A stretch of 64,000 nucleotides of DNA from Calditrichia bacterium. Its GTDB lineage: Bacteria > Calditrichota > Calditrichia > RBG-13-44-9 > J075. This document shows positions 26,269 through 34,677 of this stretch, piece by piece. The notes under the pieces were generated by a model. The model was not told the origin of the DNA and did not search any database. It saw nothing but the letters and a program-made list of their open reading frames with translations. The DNA is taken from NCBI GenBank assembly GCA_020635015.1, contig JACKAP010000002.1:1-64000 (forward strand). The letters run 5' to 3'. Each line of letters begins with the position of its first letter. The first letter of the stretch is position 1. A program made the position numbers and the translations under genes.

Positions 26269-27636
26269 ATGAAACAGCGATCGCTTCAATATAGATGGCG
26301 CCGCTCGGTCGGCAAGGGCCTGTTTGGGCTGGCGCTAATTTTCCTGGGGGCTGCCCCTGCCAGTGCGCAGACCCTCAATTTTCTCAGTACGCTGAATATC
26401 CCCGGCACCTTCAAGACCGATGTGTGGGGCTATGTCGATCCCAATGATGGAACCGAATATGCCGTCCTCGGCGATGCTTCCGGAGCCGGCATCACCATCG
26501 TCGATGTCAGCGATCCGGCAACGCCGGTGCAGGTCGGCAATCTGTCCACCGTGCCGGGCTTTGATGTGAAGGTGTGGGGCCATTATGTCTACACCGTCAC
26601 CGGTGGAGGCGGAGGCCAGGGCGGGATCGTCGACATCAGCGACCCGGCCAATCCTCAGGTGGTGGGAGGATTTCCCTCTTCCCACAATATCTTTATCGCC
26701 GATAACGGCTATCTCTATGCCGAAGCTCCGGGGCTGAAGGTCTATGACCTCAATCCGGACCCCTTGAATCCGGCGCTGGTGTGGCAGGACAATGACAACG
26801 GCGGGCACGACGCCACTGTAATCGGCAACCGCCTCTACGACTTTCACGGCACCTTCGGCACCCGGATCTACGATGTGACCGATCCGGCCGACCCGCAGCT
26901 GCTCGCCACCATCAATGATCCGGCGATCTCCTACCATCACAGCGGCTGGACCAGCGAGGACGGCAACTATCTTTATATCTGCGATGAGCTGGCCAATCAT
27001 CCTCAGGCCGACATCACGATATGGGATATCAGCAATCTGGAAAATCCGGAAAAAGTGGGCGAGTATGCCGATGCAAATGCGATTGTGCATAATCTGTATA
27101 TCACCGGCAATTACGCCTATGTCGCCTACTATACCGCCGGTATCCGGGTATTCGATATCTCCGATCCGACCCAACTGGTGCTTGTCGACGAGTATGATAC
27201 CTCTCCGGCCAACACAGGTGAATTCTTCGCCGGCGCCTTCGGGATATATCCTTACGCGCCTTCAGGAAATATTTATGCGAACGACTGGGATTACGGCCTG
27301 TTTGTGTTCAGCTTCGACAGCGGCACTTCGGTTACGCCCGGCGAGAATGAGCTCCCGGCCGGTTTTGAGCTGCGCCAGAATTATCCCAATCCGTTTAATC
27401 CCTCCACCACCATCGCCTACCGGGTCGGCGAAAACAGCACGGTTAATCTGAGAGTATACAATCTGTTGGGGCAGCCGGTACGCACCCTGGTCAATCAGGT
27501 GCAGAGTCCCGGCGACTACCGGATCTCCTGGAATGGCCGCGATGATGCCGGCAGGGCACTGCCGAGCGGGGTTTATTTTTATCAACTGAAGGCGGGAGGG
27601 TTTGGTAAAATAAAGAAGATGTTGTTGGTGGAATGA
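26269..27636 (+). CDS. Secreted LVIVD-repeat propeller protein with C-terminal T9SS sorting-like domain
   Basis: 455 residues from the ATG at 26269, which is preceded by GAGGT; the ATG at 26257 lies inside that ribosome site. A signal peptide (about 1-35, ending ASAQ) is followed by LVIVD-type blades: GITIVDVSDPATPVQV, GGIVDISDPANPQVV, TRIYDVTDPADPQLL, ITIWDISNLENPEKV and IRVFDISDPTQLVLV. The last about 85 residues (ELRQNYPNPFNPSTT, LRVYNLLGQPVRTL, LPSGVYFYQL, KKMLLVE) are the T9SS type A sorting/FlgD-like domain, which marks cell-surface export in FCB-group bacteria. It is the clearest lineage marker in the window. Confidence 0.87.
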   Translation: MKQRSLQYRWRRSVGKGLFGLALIFLGAAPASAQTLNFLSTLNIPGTFKTDVWGYVDPNDGTEYAVLGDASGAGITIVDVSDPATPVQVGNLSTVPGFDVKVWGHYVYTVTGGGGGQGGIVDISDPANPQVVGGFPSSHNIFIADNGYLYAEAPGLKVYDLNPDPLNPALVWQDNDNGGHDATVIGNRLYDFHGTFGTRIYDVTDPADPQLLATINDPAISYHHSGWTSEDGNYLYICDELANHPQADITIWDISNLENPEKVGEYADANAIVHNLYITGNYAYVAYYTAGIRVFDISDPTQLVLVDEYDTSPANTGEFFAGAFGIYPYAPSGNIYANDWDYGLFVFSFDSGTSVTPGENELPAGFELRQNYPNPFNPSTTIAYRVGENSTVNLRVYNLLGQPVRTLVNQVQSPGDYRISWNGRDDAGRALPSGVYFYQLKAGGFGKIKKMLLVE

Positions 27637-27644
27637 TGGAGGAT

Positions 27645-28136
27645 AGTGGCAGTGGCAGTGGCAGTGGCAGTGGCAGTGGCAGTGGCAGTGGCAGTTAGCA
27701 ATAGAGAACATAAGGGGGAAAGATACAAAATGTCAAAAAGTTTTACGGGTCTTAAGGTTTATCAATTGGCTTATGAGTTAGCAATGGAAGTGTTTCATCT
27801 TTCAAAATCTTTTCCGAAAGAGGAAATATTTTCATTAACCAACCAATTAAGACGTGCTTCAAGGTCAGTATGTGCGAATATTTCAGAAGGATACCGAAAG
27901 CGTAGGTATCCAAAACATTTTATCGCCAAGATGACCGATGCGGATGGTGAGGCAAGTGAAACAACCGTTTTTTTAGATTTTGCAAAAGACTGTGGATATA
28001 TATCTGATACCGCTCATGGTATACTTATACAAAAATATGAGGAAGTTGGGAAAATGCTTGGTGGCATGGCAAACAATCCCGAGCGCTTCCTCCCCAAATA
28101 ACTGCCACTGCTACAGCCACTGCTACTGCCACTGCC
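27645..28136. mobile_element. Candidate mobile unit: inverted AGTGGC/GCCACT arrays around a four-helix-bundle gene
   Basis: The left arm is eight perfect AGTGGC copies plus AGT (27645-27695). The right arm is six imperfect copies of its complement (ACTGCC/ACTGCT, 28101-28136). The arms flank a single AT-rich gene, whose stop codon touches the right arm. No transposase or target duplication is seen; calling it mobile is inference from structure and composition. Confidence 0.45.
27730..28101 (+). CDS. Four-helix-bundle protein of the 23S rRNA intervening-sequence (IVP/S23) family
   Basis: 123 residues. The family pattern is FTGLKVYQLAYELAMEVFHLSKSFP, KEEIFSLTNQLRRASRSVCANISEGYRKR and AEASETTVFLDFAKDCGYI-like helices, given here in pieces; the wording MTDADGEASETTVFL is as in the sequence. 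The family includes proteins encoded in rRNA intervening sequences and is related to the Avd accessory protein of diversity-generating retroelements. No rRNA, reverse transcriptase or variable repeat is nearby. The ATG at 27730 follows AAGGGGGAAAG. The reading frame stays open upstream through the AGTGGC array, but that part is not credible as protein. The gene is clearly AT-richer than its neighbours. Confidence 0.88.
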   Translation: MSKSFTGLKVYQLAYELAMEVFHLSKSFPKEEIFSLTNQLRRASRSVCANISEGYRKRRYPKHFIAKMTDADGEASETTVFLDFAKDCGYISDTAHGILIQKYEEVGKMLGGMANNPERFLPK

Positions 28137-28191
28137 ATCTGGGAATACCATATGGTAATCAAAATTCAACTGACATGGAAGCCAACGGCGC

Positions 28192-31100
28192 GTGAGTTTC
28201 AAATTCAGACATTTTTCCGGATGGCGGCAAGTATGCGGGGGACTCTGGCTAATTGCCGCCATTCTTCCGAGCCATGTGCTGGCACAACAGCTCCCCAAGG
28301 TATTGAACACCGTCGCAGAAGACACGGTCTATGTGCCAACCGACTCCCTGAAGACACCCTACCAGTTGCCCGGCACCTTCATTATTCCATCCAGTGAAAT
28401 ACTCCATCTGAAGGATTTTCGGCTGCGCTATAAGCTGCATTATGATATCGATTACCGCAGCGGCAAGGTCTGGCTGCTGCAGGAACTGCCCGCCTCCGAC
28501 AGTTTGCGGATCATCTACCGCCGCTATCCGTTTCCGCTGGTGCTGGATTATTTTCACCGTGAGCTGCAGGCGCCGCCGGCAGACGATTCCCTGGCCAGCG
28601 CCAATGGCGAGATCACCGCTCGGGAGGTGCGGCCGAAATTTCTTGACGAGATCGACAGCTATCAGAGCAATCTTCAGAAGAGCGGCAGCATCGTGCGCGG
28701 GGTGGAGATCGGCAACAATCAGGACCTCACCCTCAATTCCGGGCTCAACCTGCAGCTTTCCGGCAAGATCTCCCCGGATGTGGAACTGGTGGCCGCCCTC
28801 ACCGATGAAAGCACCCCAATCCAGCCGGAAGGTAATACCCAGACCCTCCGCGAGGTCGATAAAGTGTTCGTGAAGATCAAAAGCCCCTACCTGGGGGGTA
28901 CGTTGGGCGACTTCAACCTGCAATACCGCCAGTCGCTCTTCGGGAATCTGCAGCGCAAGCTGCAGGGGGTTTCGGTCGAAAATGAGGTGCAGAACACCCG
29001 GCAGCAGCTCACCTATGGCACTTCCCGGGGATTCTTCCATTCCAACAAGTTCCTGGCCCAGGAGGGCAACCAGGGGCCCTACCTGCTGACCGGGCGTAAC
29101 GGGGAACGGGAGATCATCGTGCTGGCCGGCACCGAGCGGATATATGTCGACGGGGCGCTGCAGGTGCGCGGGGAGAACAACGACTACATCATCGATTATG
29201 CCCTGGCCCAGATCACCTTCACCAGCAACAAGCTGATCACCTCGGAAAACCGCATCGAGGTCGATTTCGAATATACCAATAATTTCCAGCGCTACGGGCG
29301 CAACTTCCTGGGATTTTCCAGCGGCAGCCAGAAGATCGCCCGGCGCTTCAGCTACGACCTGCGCCTGTTCCGGGAGTGGGACGATACCCAAAATCTGCTG
29401 GAGGATGACGCCCCGCTCAGCACTGAGGAGGAAGCGGCCCTGGCCGGGGCGGGCGACGACCCCCTGGCGGCCTTCACAACCGGCGCAATTTTCGTCGGTG
29501 CCGGGGAAGGCAATTACATCCAGAGCAGCGACTCGCTGGGAACGCTCATCTATGTCTATGTTGGGGAGAACCAGGGCGACTACGACGTGCGTTTTACCGG
29601 AGTGGGCGCCGGCAACGGCGATTATACCCGGGTGCGCCTGGGAGAATACCGCTATGTCGGCGAGGGCAAAGGCAGCTACCGCCCGGTACGACTGGTGCCG
29701 CTGGCGGGGGACAAACGTCTGGCCGACCTCACCCTCGGCGCCGCTCTCAGCCGCAACTGGTCGCTGAAAGGCGAATTTTCCGCCACCTCATACGACCAGA
29801 ACATCTTTTCCGCTATTGACGACGGCGACAACCAGGGCAAGGCCTTCCAACTCACCTCCACCCTGCAGGATACCGCCTTCCGGGCCTTGGGGAAACATCT
29901 CGGCAATCTGCGCTGGGATGTGCACTGGACCCGCCAGGACTCCAGCTTCGCCCCCCTGGACCGGCCGCTGCAGCCGGAGTACGCCTATAAGTGGAACCTC
30001 AACACCCTCAGCCTGACCAACCGGGAAAACAGCCTGGAGAGCAACCTCAGCTATCAGCCCAACCGCTATCTCAAACTCGACGGCAATATCGGCAGCATCG
30101 ACAAAGGCGATCTGGTTTCCTCCCTGCGCCGTTCCGGGCAGGTGCAGACGTTCCGGATGTTCCTGCCGGACCTGCTGGCCCGCCTGGAACAGGTGGAAAG
30201 CGAGACCGGCTTCGACCGCAGCGACTGGCGGCGTCAGAACTTCAGCGCCAGCAAGACCCTTTCCCGCTTCACCCCCCGATTCGATTTCAAACGGGAAGAC
30301 CGCACCGTGGAAAGCCTGCGCGAAGCGCGCACCACCGGGTTCCGGTTTGAGGATTACCAGGCCGGCATCGCCGTTCGCAACATGCTGGGGATTGACTGGG
30401 GCCTGAAGCATCAGCTGCGCTACGATTTTCTGTATGACCCGCGCCGGCCCGGGCAAACCCGCAAACAGGCGGAAACCCGCACGCTGGAGGTGCAGGGGGA
30501 GCTCGATCCGGAGCGCAACCTGAAAGGACGTTTCTCCTTTGCCTACCGCGATAAGGATTTCAGCGATTTTTTCGAGCGGCTGCCGGCCGACAGTCTGCCG
30601 CTATATCAACCCGACGCCCAATTCCAGGACACCAGTTGGCAGGATCGCCAGAGCCACCTGGCCAATTTTGACCTGCAATACCGCAACGAGAGCGGCACCC
30701 TCAGCGCCCGCTGGAACTACAAGGTTGCCAGCGAATTGCAGGCGCTGCGCGAGATCCGCTATCTGAAGGTTGATGAAACCCGGGGCAATTTCCGCTACGA
30801 CTCCACCCTGGCAGAATATGTGCCCGACCCCCAGGGCGACTACATCCAGCTCTTTTTCCAGACCGGCAACTTTGAGAGTGTGATCCGCCTGGAGAGCGCG
30901 GTGCAGTTGCAGTACAGCCCCCGGGCAACGGCCAAAAGCGAAAAATTCTGGAAGGATCTTTTTAACCGCACCTCGACCACCACCTACGTGAAAGTGGAAG
31001 AACAGAGCCGGGAAAACAATATTCTCGACATCTATCTGCTCAATCTGGACAAATTCCACAATGCGGCCTCCTCGCTGCGCGGGGTGTATATCATCAATCA

Positions 31101-31746
31101 GGACATTAACTACAACGAACGCAATCCCATCTGGGGTTTGCTGCTGCGCAGCCGCTACCGCGACAATCTATCCAACCAGTTTCTCGATGCCAACAATAAC
31201 GAAACCCGCATCGCCTGGGAACGCATCGTACAGTTGCGCCGGCTGTTTTTCAGGCGCAAGCTGAACATCACCGGCGAATATCAGAACAGCTTCAACAAAC
31301 GTTGGGTGGCCGCCTCTCCCTCGCGGAATTTGAACATCCTGACCGAAGCTTATGTCGGGCGATTTAACTACCGCCCCACCATCCGCTGGCAGTTTCAGGT
31401 CGATCTGGAACGGGGAATCCAGCAAGACCGGAATGAAACCAATCCCCTGCGAGTCAATTACTGGGATATCAAGCCGCAGATCTCCTTCTCCCTGCGCGGG
31501 AAGGCCCGGGCCACTGCCAACCTGGCATATCTTGCCGTCGAGGAGGTCGACAATCCGGCGGCACGGGCGATTCCCTTCGAGATGGGCAAAGGAAAAAAAG
31601 TGGGCGATTCCTGGCAGTGGAATGCCCGCTTCGAGTATTTCATCAGCAGCAACATCACCATCAACGCCAACTACAACGGCCGGCGCGATGCCGCAGCCCT
31701 GCGCACCCTGCATCTGGGGAAGGCGGAGGTGAGGGCGTTTTTTTGA
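28192..31746 (+). CDS. Large predicted outer-membrane or surface protein, unknown function
   Basis: 1184 residues starting at GTG, with an N-terminal hydrophobic signal (about 15-30, ending VLAQ). The body is rich in alternating beta strands and tyrosine, and ends in Phe (EVRAFF), as outer-membrane barrels do. A conserved-looking N-terminal part has LNLQLSGKISPDVELVAALTDES, QPEGNTQTLREVDKVFVKI and GTLGDFNLQY, which resembles large uncharacterised FCB-group envelope proteins. The middle holds a short repeated GAGEGNY/GVGAGNGDY/GEGKGSY turn motif (about 437-492). It precedes a BamA-like protein, suggesting a shared envelope role. No enzyme motif was found. Confidence 0.65.
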   Translation: MSFKFRHFSGWRQVCGGLWLIAAILPSHVLAQQLPKVLNTVAEDTVYVPTDSLKTPYQLPGTFIIPSSEILHLKDFRLRYKLHYDIDYRSGKVWLLQELPASDSLRIIYRRYPFPLVLDYFHRELQAPPADDSLASANGEITAREVRPKFLDEIDSYQSNLQKSGSIVRGVEIGNNQDLTLNSGLNLQLSGKISPDVELVAALTDESTPIQPEGNTQTLREVDKVFVKIKSPYLGGTLGDFNLQYRQSLFGNLQRKLQGVSVENEVQNTRQQLTYGTSRGFFHSNKFLAQEGNQGPYLLTGRNGEREIIVLAGTERIYVDGALQVRGENNDYIIDYALAQITFTSNKLITSENRIEVDFEYTNNFQRYGRNFLGFSSGSQKIARRFSYDLRLFREWDDTQNLLEDDAPLSTEEEAALAGAGDDPLAAFTTGAIFVGAGEGNYIQSSDSLGTLIYVYVGENQGDYDVRFTGVGAGNGDYTRVRLGEYRYVGEGKGSYRPVRLVPLAGDKRLADLTLGAALSRNWSLKGEFSATSYDQNIFSAIDDGDNQGKAFQLTSTLQDTAFRALGKHLGNLRWDVHWTRQDSSFAPLDRPLQPEYAYKWNLNTLSLTNRENSLESNLSYQPNRYLKLDGNIGSIDKGDLVSSLRRSGQVQTFRMFLPDLLARLEQVESETGFDRSDWRRQNFSASKTLSRFTPRFDFKREDRTVESLREARTTGFRFEDYQAGIAVRNMLGIDWGLKHQLRYDFLYDPRRPGQTRKQAETRTLEVQGELDPERNLKGRFSFAYRDKDFSDFFERLPADSLPLYQPDAQFQDTSWQDRQSHLANFDLQYRNESGTLSARWNYKVASELQALREIRYLKVDETRGNFRYDSTLAEYVPDPQGDYIQLFFQTGNFESVIRLESAVQLQYSPRATAKSEKFWKDLFNRTSTTTYVKVEEQSRENNILDIYLLNLDKFHNAASSLRGVYIINQDINYNERNPIWGLLLRSRYRDNLSNQFLDANNNETRIAWERIVQLRRLFFRRKLNITGEYQNSFNKRWVAASPSRNLNILTEAYVGRFNYRPTIRWQFQVDLERGIQQDRNETNPLRVNYWDIKPQISFSLRGKARATANLAYLAVEEVDNPAARAIPFEMGKGKKVGDSWQWNARFEYFISSNITINANYNGRRDAAALRTLHLGKAEVRAFF

Positions 31747-31982
31747 GTGCGGAGTGCGGAATGTTCCGAATGCGGAGTGCGGAGTGCGGAGTGCGGAGTG
31801 CGGAGTGCGGAATGAATACGTGGAGCGAAAGGAAAGTCAAGTTTTGTTAAATCAAATGATATTTGTTATTATTCCGCCCACGAAACACACGAAAGAAACG
31901 AAACATATGGCGGAACTGCTTAATCCAGAAGAATGTTATGCCATAAATAGTATTTAGTTTATTTCGCGTATTTCGTGGGCTG
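31747..31982. repeat. GAGTGCG array and CCCACGAAA inverted repeat
   Basis: About seven copies of GAGTGCG(G/GA) lie at 31747-31813. Separately, CCCACGAAACACACGAAA (about 31878-31895) faces TTTCGCGTATTTCGTGGG (about 31963-31980). They are two repeat families side by side in one gap, with no gene seen. Confidence 0.75.
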
Positions 31983-32015
31983 AGTGTTTACAGATAATTT
32001 TAAAATCAGACAACG

Positions 32016-33935
32016 ATGAACTCTCATTTAAAGCAAAATTTAGCGGAGCTTGCCGGTGTTTTCAGCGCCCTGAGATTATGGGTGAATGCGATTTATTGCG
32101 CCTTGACATCCTGGAATTCACAAATATCTCTTCGCGATCATCTTTCGCTCCACGCGCTACGCTCATCGCTCTACGTCATCTTCCTCGTTTCCCCTATTTT
32201 TGCCCAACCTCAGGCTACGGGCGAGCGTTTCTTCCTGGAGAAGCTCGATATCAAGTTTGAGCCGAAAGTGCGCTTCCCGGTCAAGAAATACCGCACTCAG
32301 TATGTCAACCGTATCTATCAGGCGGGATTATTAAAGGAAATCAGTGCCGGCGTGCTGGCGGAGTTGAAAGACCAGGGGTACTACTTCGCCCGGCTGGATT
32401 CCCAGGCAGTGAAGGTCGATTCCACCTTCCGGGCGGTGCAGGCGACGCTGTTTTTCCAGCCCGGCAAACCCCTGCAGCTCAGCCGGGTAGCAATCACATT
32501 CGCCGACACCCTCGACGGCGCAATTCGCGAGGAGCTGGAAACTATCGGCGCCCAATATCCCGGCAGAGCCTACACCCATGCGCTTTCCTCCGGCCTGTTC
32601 CGCGAGATCGTAGAGGTGATGGAGAACCATGGCTTCCCCCTGGCGCGGGTATCGACCGCCGGTTTCGAATTTTATGATCGTCCCGAAGGCCCCTGGCAGC
32701 TGGACCTGACCCTGCAGGTACATTCCGGCGATTCTATCCGGCTCGCCTATCTACGGTTTCCCCGGCAGAGAACCAACCTGACCGCTTATCTGCAGCGCCT
32801 GCTGCGCTTTCGCCCCGGGCAAACTTACCGAGAGAAGCGCATCGCCCGCTATCTGCAGATCCTGCGGCGGCAGGAATTCATCAAATCGGTCACCTCGCCA
32901 ACCCTGGCCCGGGATGCCGAAGGACGCTATTTTCTGAACATCGAATTCGAAGAAACGCCGGCCACCGCCTTCGACGGGATCATCGGCTATATCCCGCCCC
33001 CGGCCAGCGATCCGGAAGCGAGCGGCTATTTTACCGGCCTGGTTAACATCGGCATCCGCAATCTCTTCGGCGGAGGGCGCAAGATGCTGGTATTCTGGCA
33101 GAAACCGGATGAATTTTCCGACGAATTCCGGGTGGCCTACCGGGAGCCTTTTTTGCTCGGTCTTCCCTTCCACAGCGAGGTGGGTATGAACCGGTTGGTA
33201 CGCGATACCACCTACATCGCCTGGCAGTATCATCTGCGCTTCGAGCTGCCGCTGAGTGACGCGTTGAGCGCTTTCCTCGACCTCAGCAACCGCAACGTGG
33301 TGCCGGATTCCCTGGCCAGCCGCACCCTGCGACTTCCCCGCACGGAAAGTATTACGACGGAAACCGGGATCCGCTGGGACATCCGCGACGAGACCCAGAA
33401 TCCCCGCCGGGGGGTGCTGCTGGAGATCGCCTTCAGCCTGAGCAGCCAAAAGAACCTGGGACCGGAATACCTGCTCCGGGAAGACTCTCTGAGGCGTGAA
33501 GCCACCATTCAGCGCATGCGCAGCGATCTGAGCGTGTTCGTGCCGACTTTCAAACGCCAGGCGCTGGCCAACCATCTGCATATGGAATTTATCGAGAATC
33601 GCGGCGACGTACTCCGTTCCCCGGATCAGGCCTGGTTCGGCGGTGCCACGACCGTGCGGGGCTACCGGGAGGGGCAGTTCTTCGCCCGGCGGGTCTTCTG
33701 GCTCAACAGCGAATACCGCTTCCTCCTCAGCCCGGAAGCGCGCTTCTTCTTCTTCAGCGACAATGCTTTTTACAGCCGGGAATTTCCCGACAAAGTGGAT
33801 CAATGGCTCAGCAGCTACGGGCTGGGACTGCGCTTTGGGGGGCCGCTGGGCATCGTGCAACTCGACTACGGCCTGGAGCGGGGTGCCCCCTTCCGGGAGG
33901 GCAAATTGCATTTCCGGCTGATCAATGAGTTTTAG
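32016..33935 (+). CDS. BamA/TamA-like outer-membrane protein (surface antigen D15 family)
   Basis: 639 residues. Residues about 75-320 look like POTRA-type modules (PRQRTNLTAYLQRLLRFRPGQTYREKRI is part of one). The C-terminal half is a 16-strand-type barrel, with WFGGATTVRGYREGQF (the VRGY barrel-lid motif) and a terminal GGPLGIVQLDYG...INEF that ends in Phe. Such proteins insert or export other outer-membrane proteins. The first about 65 residues are odd: the signal-like part SSLYVIFLVSPIFAQ comes late, and the DNA for residues about 45-55 resembles a dispersed repeat seen at 48602. The true start is therefore uncertain; GTG at 32082 or TTG at 32103 are alternatives. Confidence 0.8.
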   Translation: MNSHLKQNLAELAGVFSALRLWVNAIYCALTSWNSQISLRDHLSLHALRSSLYVIFLVSPIFAQPQATGERFFLEKLDIKFEPKVRFPVKKYRTQYVNRIYQAGLLKEISAGVLAELKDQGYYFARLDSQAVKVDSTFRAVQATLFFQPGKPLQLSRVAITFADTLDGAIREELETIGAQYPGRAYTHALSSGLFREIVEVMENHGFPLARVSTAGFEFYDRPEGPWQLDLTLQVHSGDSIRLAYLRFPRQRTNLTAYLQRLLRFRPGQTYREKRIARYLQILRRQEFIKSVTSPTLARDAEGRYFLNIEFEETPATAFDGIIGYIPPPASDPEASGYFTGLVNIGIRNLFGGGRKMLVFWQKPDEFSDEFRVAYREPFLLGLPFHSEVGMNRLVRDTTYIAWQYHLRFELPLSDALSAFLDLSNRNVVPDSLASRTLRLPRTESITTETGIRWDIRDETQNPRRGVLLEIAFSLSSQKNLGPEYLLREDSLRREATIQRMRSDLSVFVPTFKRQALANHLHMEFIENRGDVLRSPDQAWFGGATTVRGYREGQFFARRVFWLNSEYRFLLSPEARFFFFSDNAFYSREFPDKVDQWLSSYGLGLRFGGPLGIVQLDYGLERGAPFREGKLHFRLINEF

Positions 33936-33970
33936 GTTGCGCTTATACCGGGAACTGTGTAATGCAGAGA

Positions 33971-34105
33971 ATTTTGCATAGGGCATGGGGCATGGGGCAT
34001 GGTGTCTTACAGTGCGGGTGTCGGGACATGTGCTTGTACATTACGGCGCCAAGCCCTTTGCCCTTTGCCCTTTGCCCTTTGCCCCATGCAGCAAAACTTT
34101 ACACC
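33971..34105. repeat. GGGGCATG element, copy 1 (core orientation A)
   Basis: Flank CTGTGTAATGC and TTTTGCAT, then GGGCATG arms (33981-33999), a 53-base core (33998-34050), CCCTTTG arms (about 34053-34086) and flank CCATGC..AAAACTTTACAC. The core is the reverse complement of the core at 40270-40322 (about 46 of 53 bases identical), while the flanks match in the same orientation. Confidence 0.8.
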
Positions 34106-34260
34106 GCGCTCCGTATAGGCATTTATTTAATACTGGATTTTGCGATTCCTGGGGGTTATATTCAGCGATGCTTTTCAGGAAACCGGTGGCGGAGAAACAA
34201 AGTTTTTCTTTCCATCATTCCTTCTAAATCGGTTAGTAGCAATCAACAACAGGGGTTAGA

Positions 34261-34383
34261 ATGATTACAGCACTCGTTATCATCGGCATCAGAAAACTGA
34301 TCCGCCGTTGGAATCAAAAGGCTGGCAAGCTTCCGAAAGAGCAACCCGCTCTTCTGGCGACGTTCCCTCAAAACACCCAATAA
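34261..34383 (+). CDS. Possible small protein, 40 residues
   Basis: ATG after AGGGGTTAGA opens a 40-codon frame. It has a short hydrophobic start (MITALVIIGIRKLIRRW) and then a basic, Pro/Gln-rich tail. A strong terminator follows 57 bases later, so the region behaves like a transcription unit. There is no known family. It could equally be the 5' part of a small RNA. Confidence 0.35.
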   Translation: MITALVIIGIRKLIRRWNQKAGKLPKEQPALLATFPQNTQ

Positions 34384-34440
34384 TACGGTTCTTCTCCCTC
34401 CGACCACGACTCGAATCTCAAATTTTGCCTACATGCCACC

Positions 34441-34470
34441 AGCGCAGCCTCCCGGCTGCGCTGTTTTTTT
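34441..34470 (+). terminator. Rho-independent terminator
   Basis: AGCGCAGCC / GGCTGCGCT, a perfect 9-base stem with a 4-base loop, followed by GTTTTTTT. Confidence 0.88.
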
Positions 34471-34594
34471 GTATCGCTTTTGAAATTTTCTTTTATCTCA
34501 TGCAAAGACGCCAGGTTTGCCAAGATCTTTTCAATAATTTAAACTCTTCGCATTCTTTGCGGCTTTGCGCGATAATTAAAGCTGACAACTAATT

Positions 34595-34631
34595 TTGTGC
34601 AATTTGAAAGTCGAACTTGCAAATTGCACAA
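34595..34631. promoter_or_regulatory. Inverted repeat upstream of the DUF4143 ATPase gene
   Basis: TTGTGCAATTTG (34595-34606) and CAAATTGCACAA (34620-34631) are perfect 12-base inverted copies 13 bases apart, 46 bases before the chosen ATG. It could be an operator or a hairpin in the 5' leader. The surrounding sequence is AT-rich. Confidence 0.45.
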
Positions 34632-34677
34632 TTTCGAATTATATTTTTATCGTTGCGACAAGATAATCGGAGAGAAA

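Noticed and set aside
27646..27729. An alanine-valine repeat N-terminal extension of the four-helix-bundle protein
   Set aside because: The extension is the AGTGGC array read in frame; a good ribosome site and ATG at 27730 fit the family length.
27730..28101. A 23S rRNA intervening sequence
   Set aside because: No rRNA sequence lies on either side, so only the protein family is shared.
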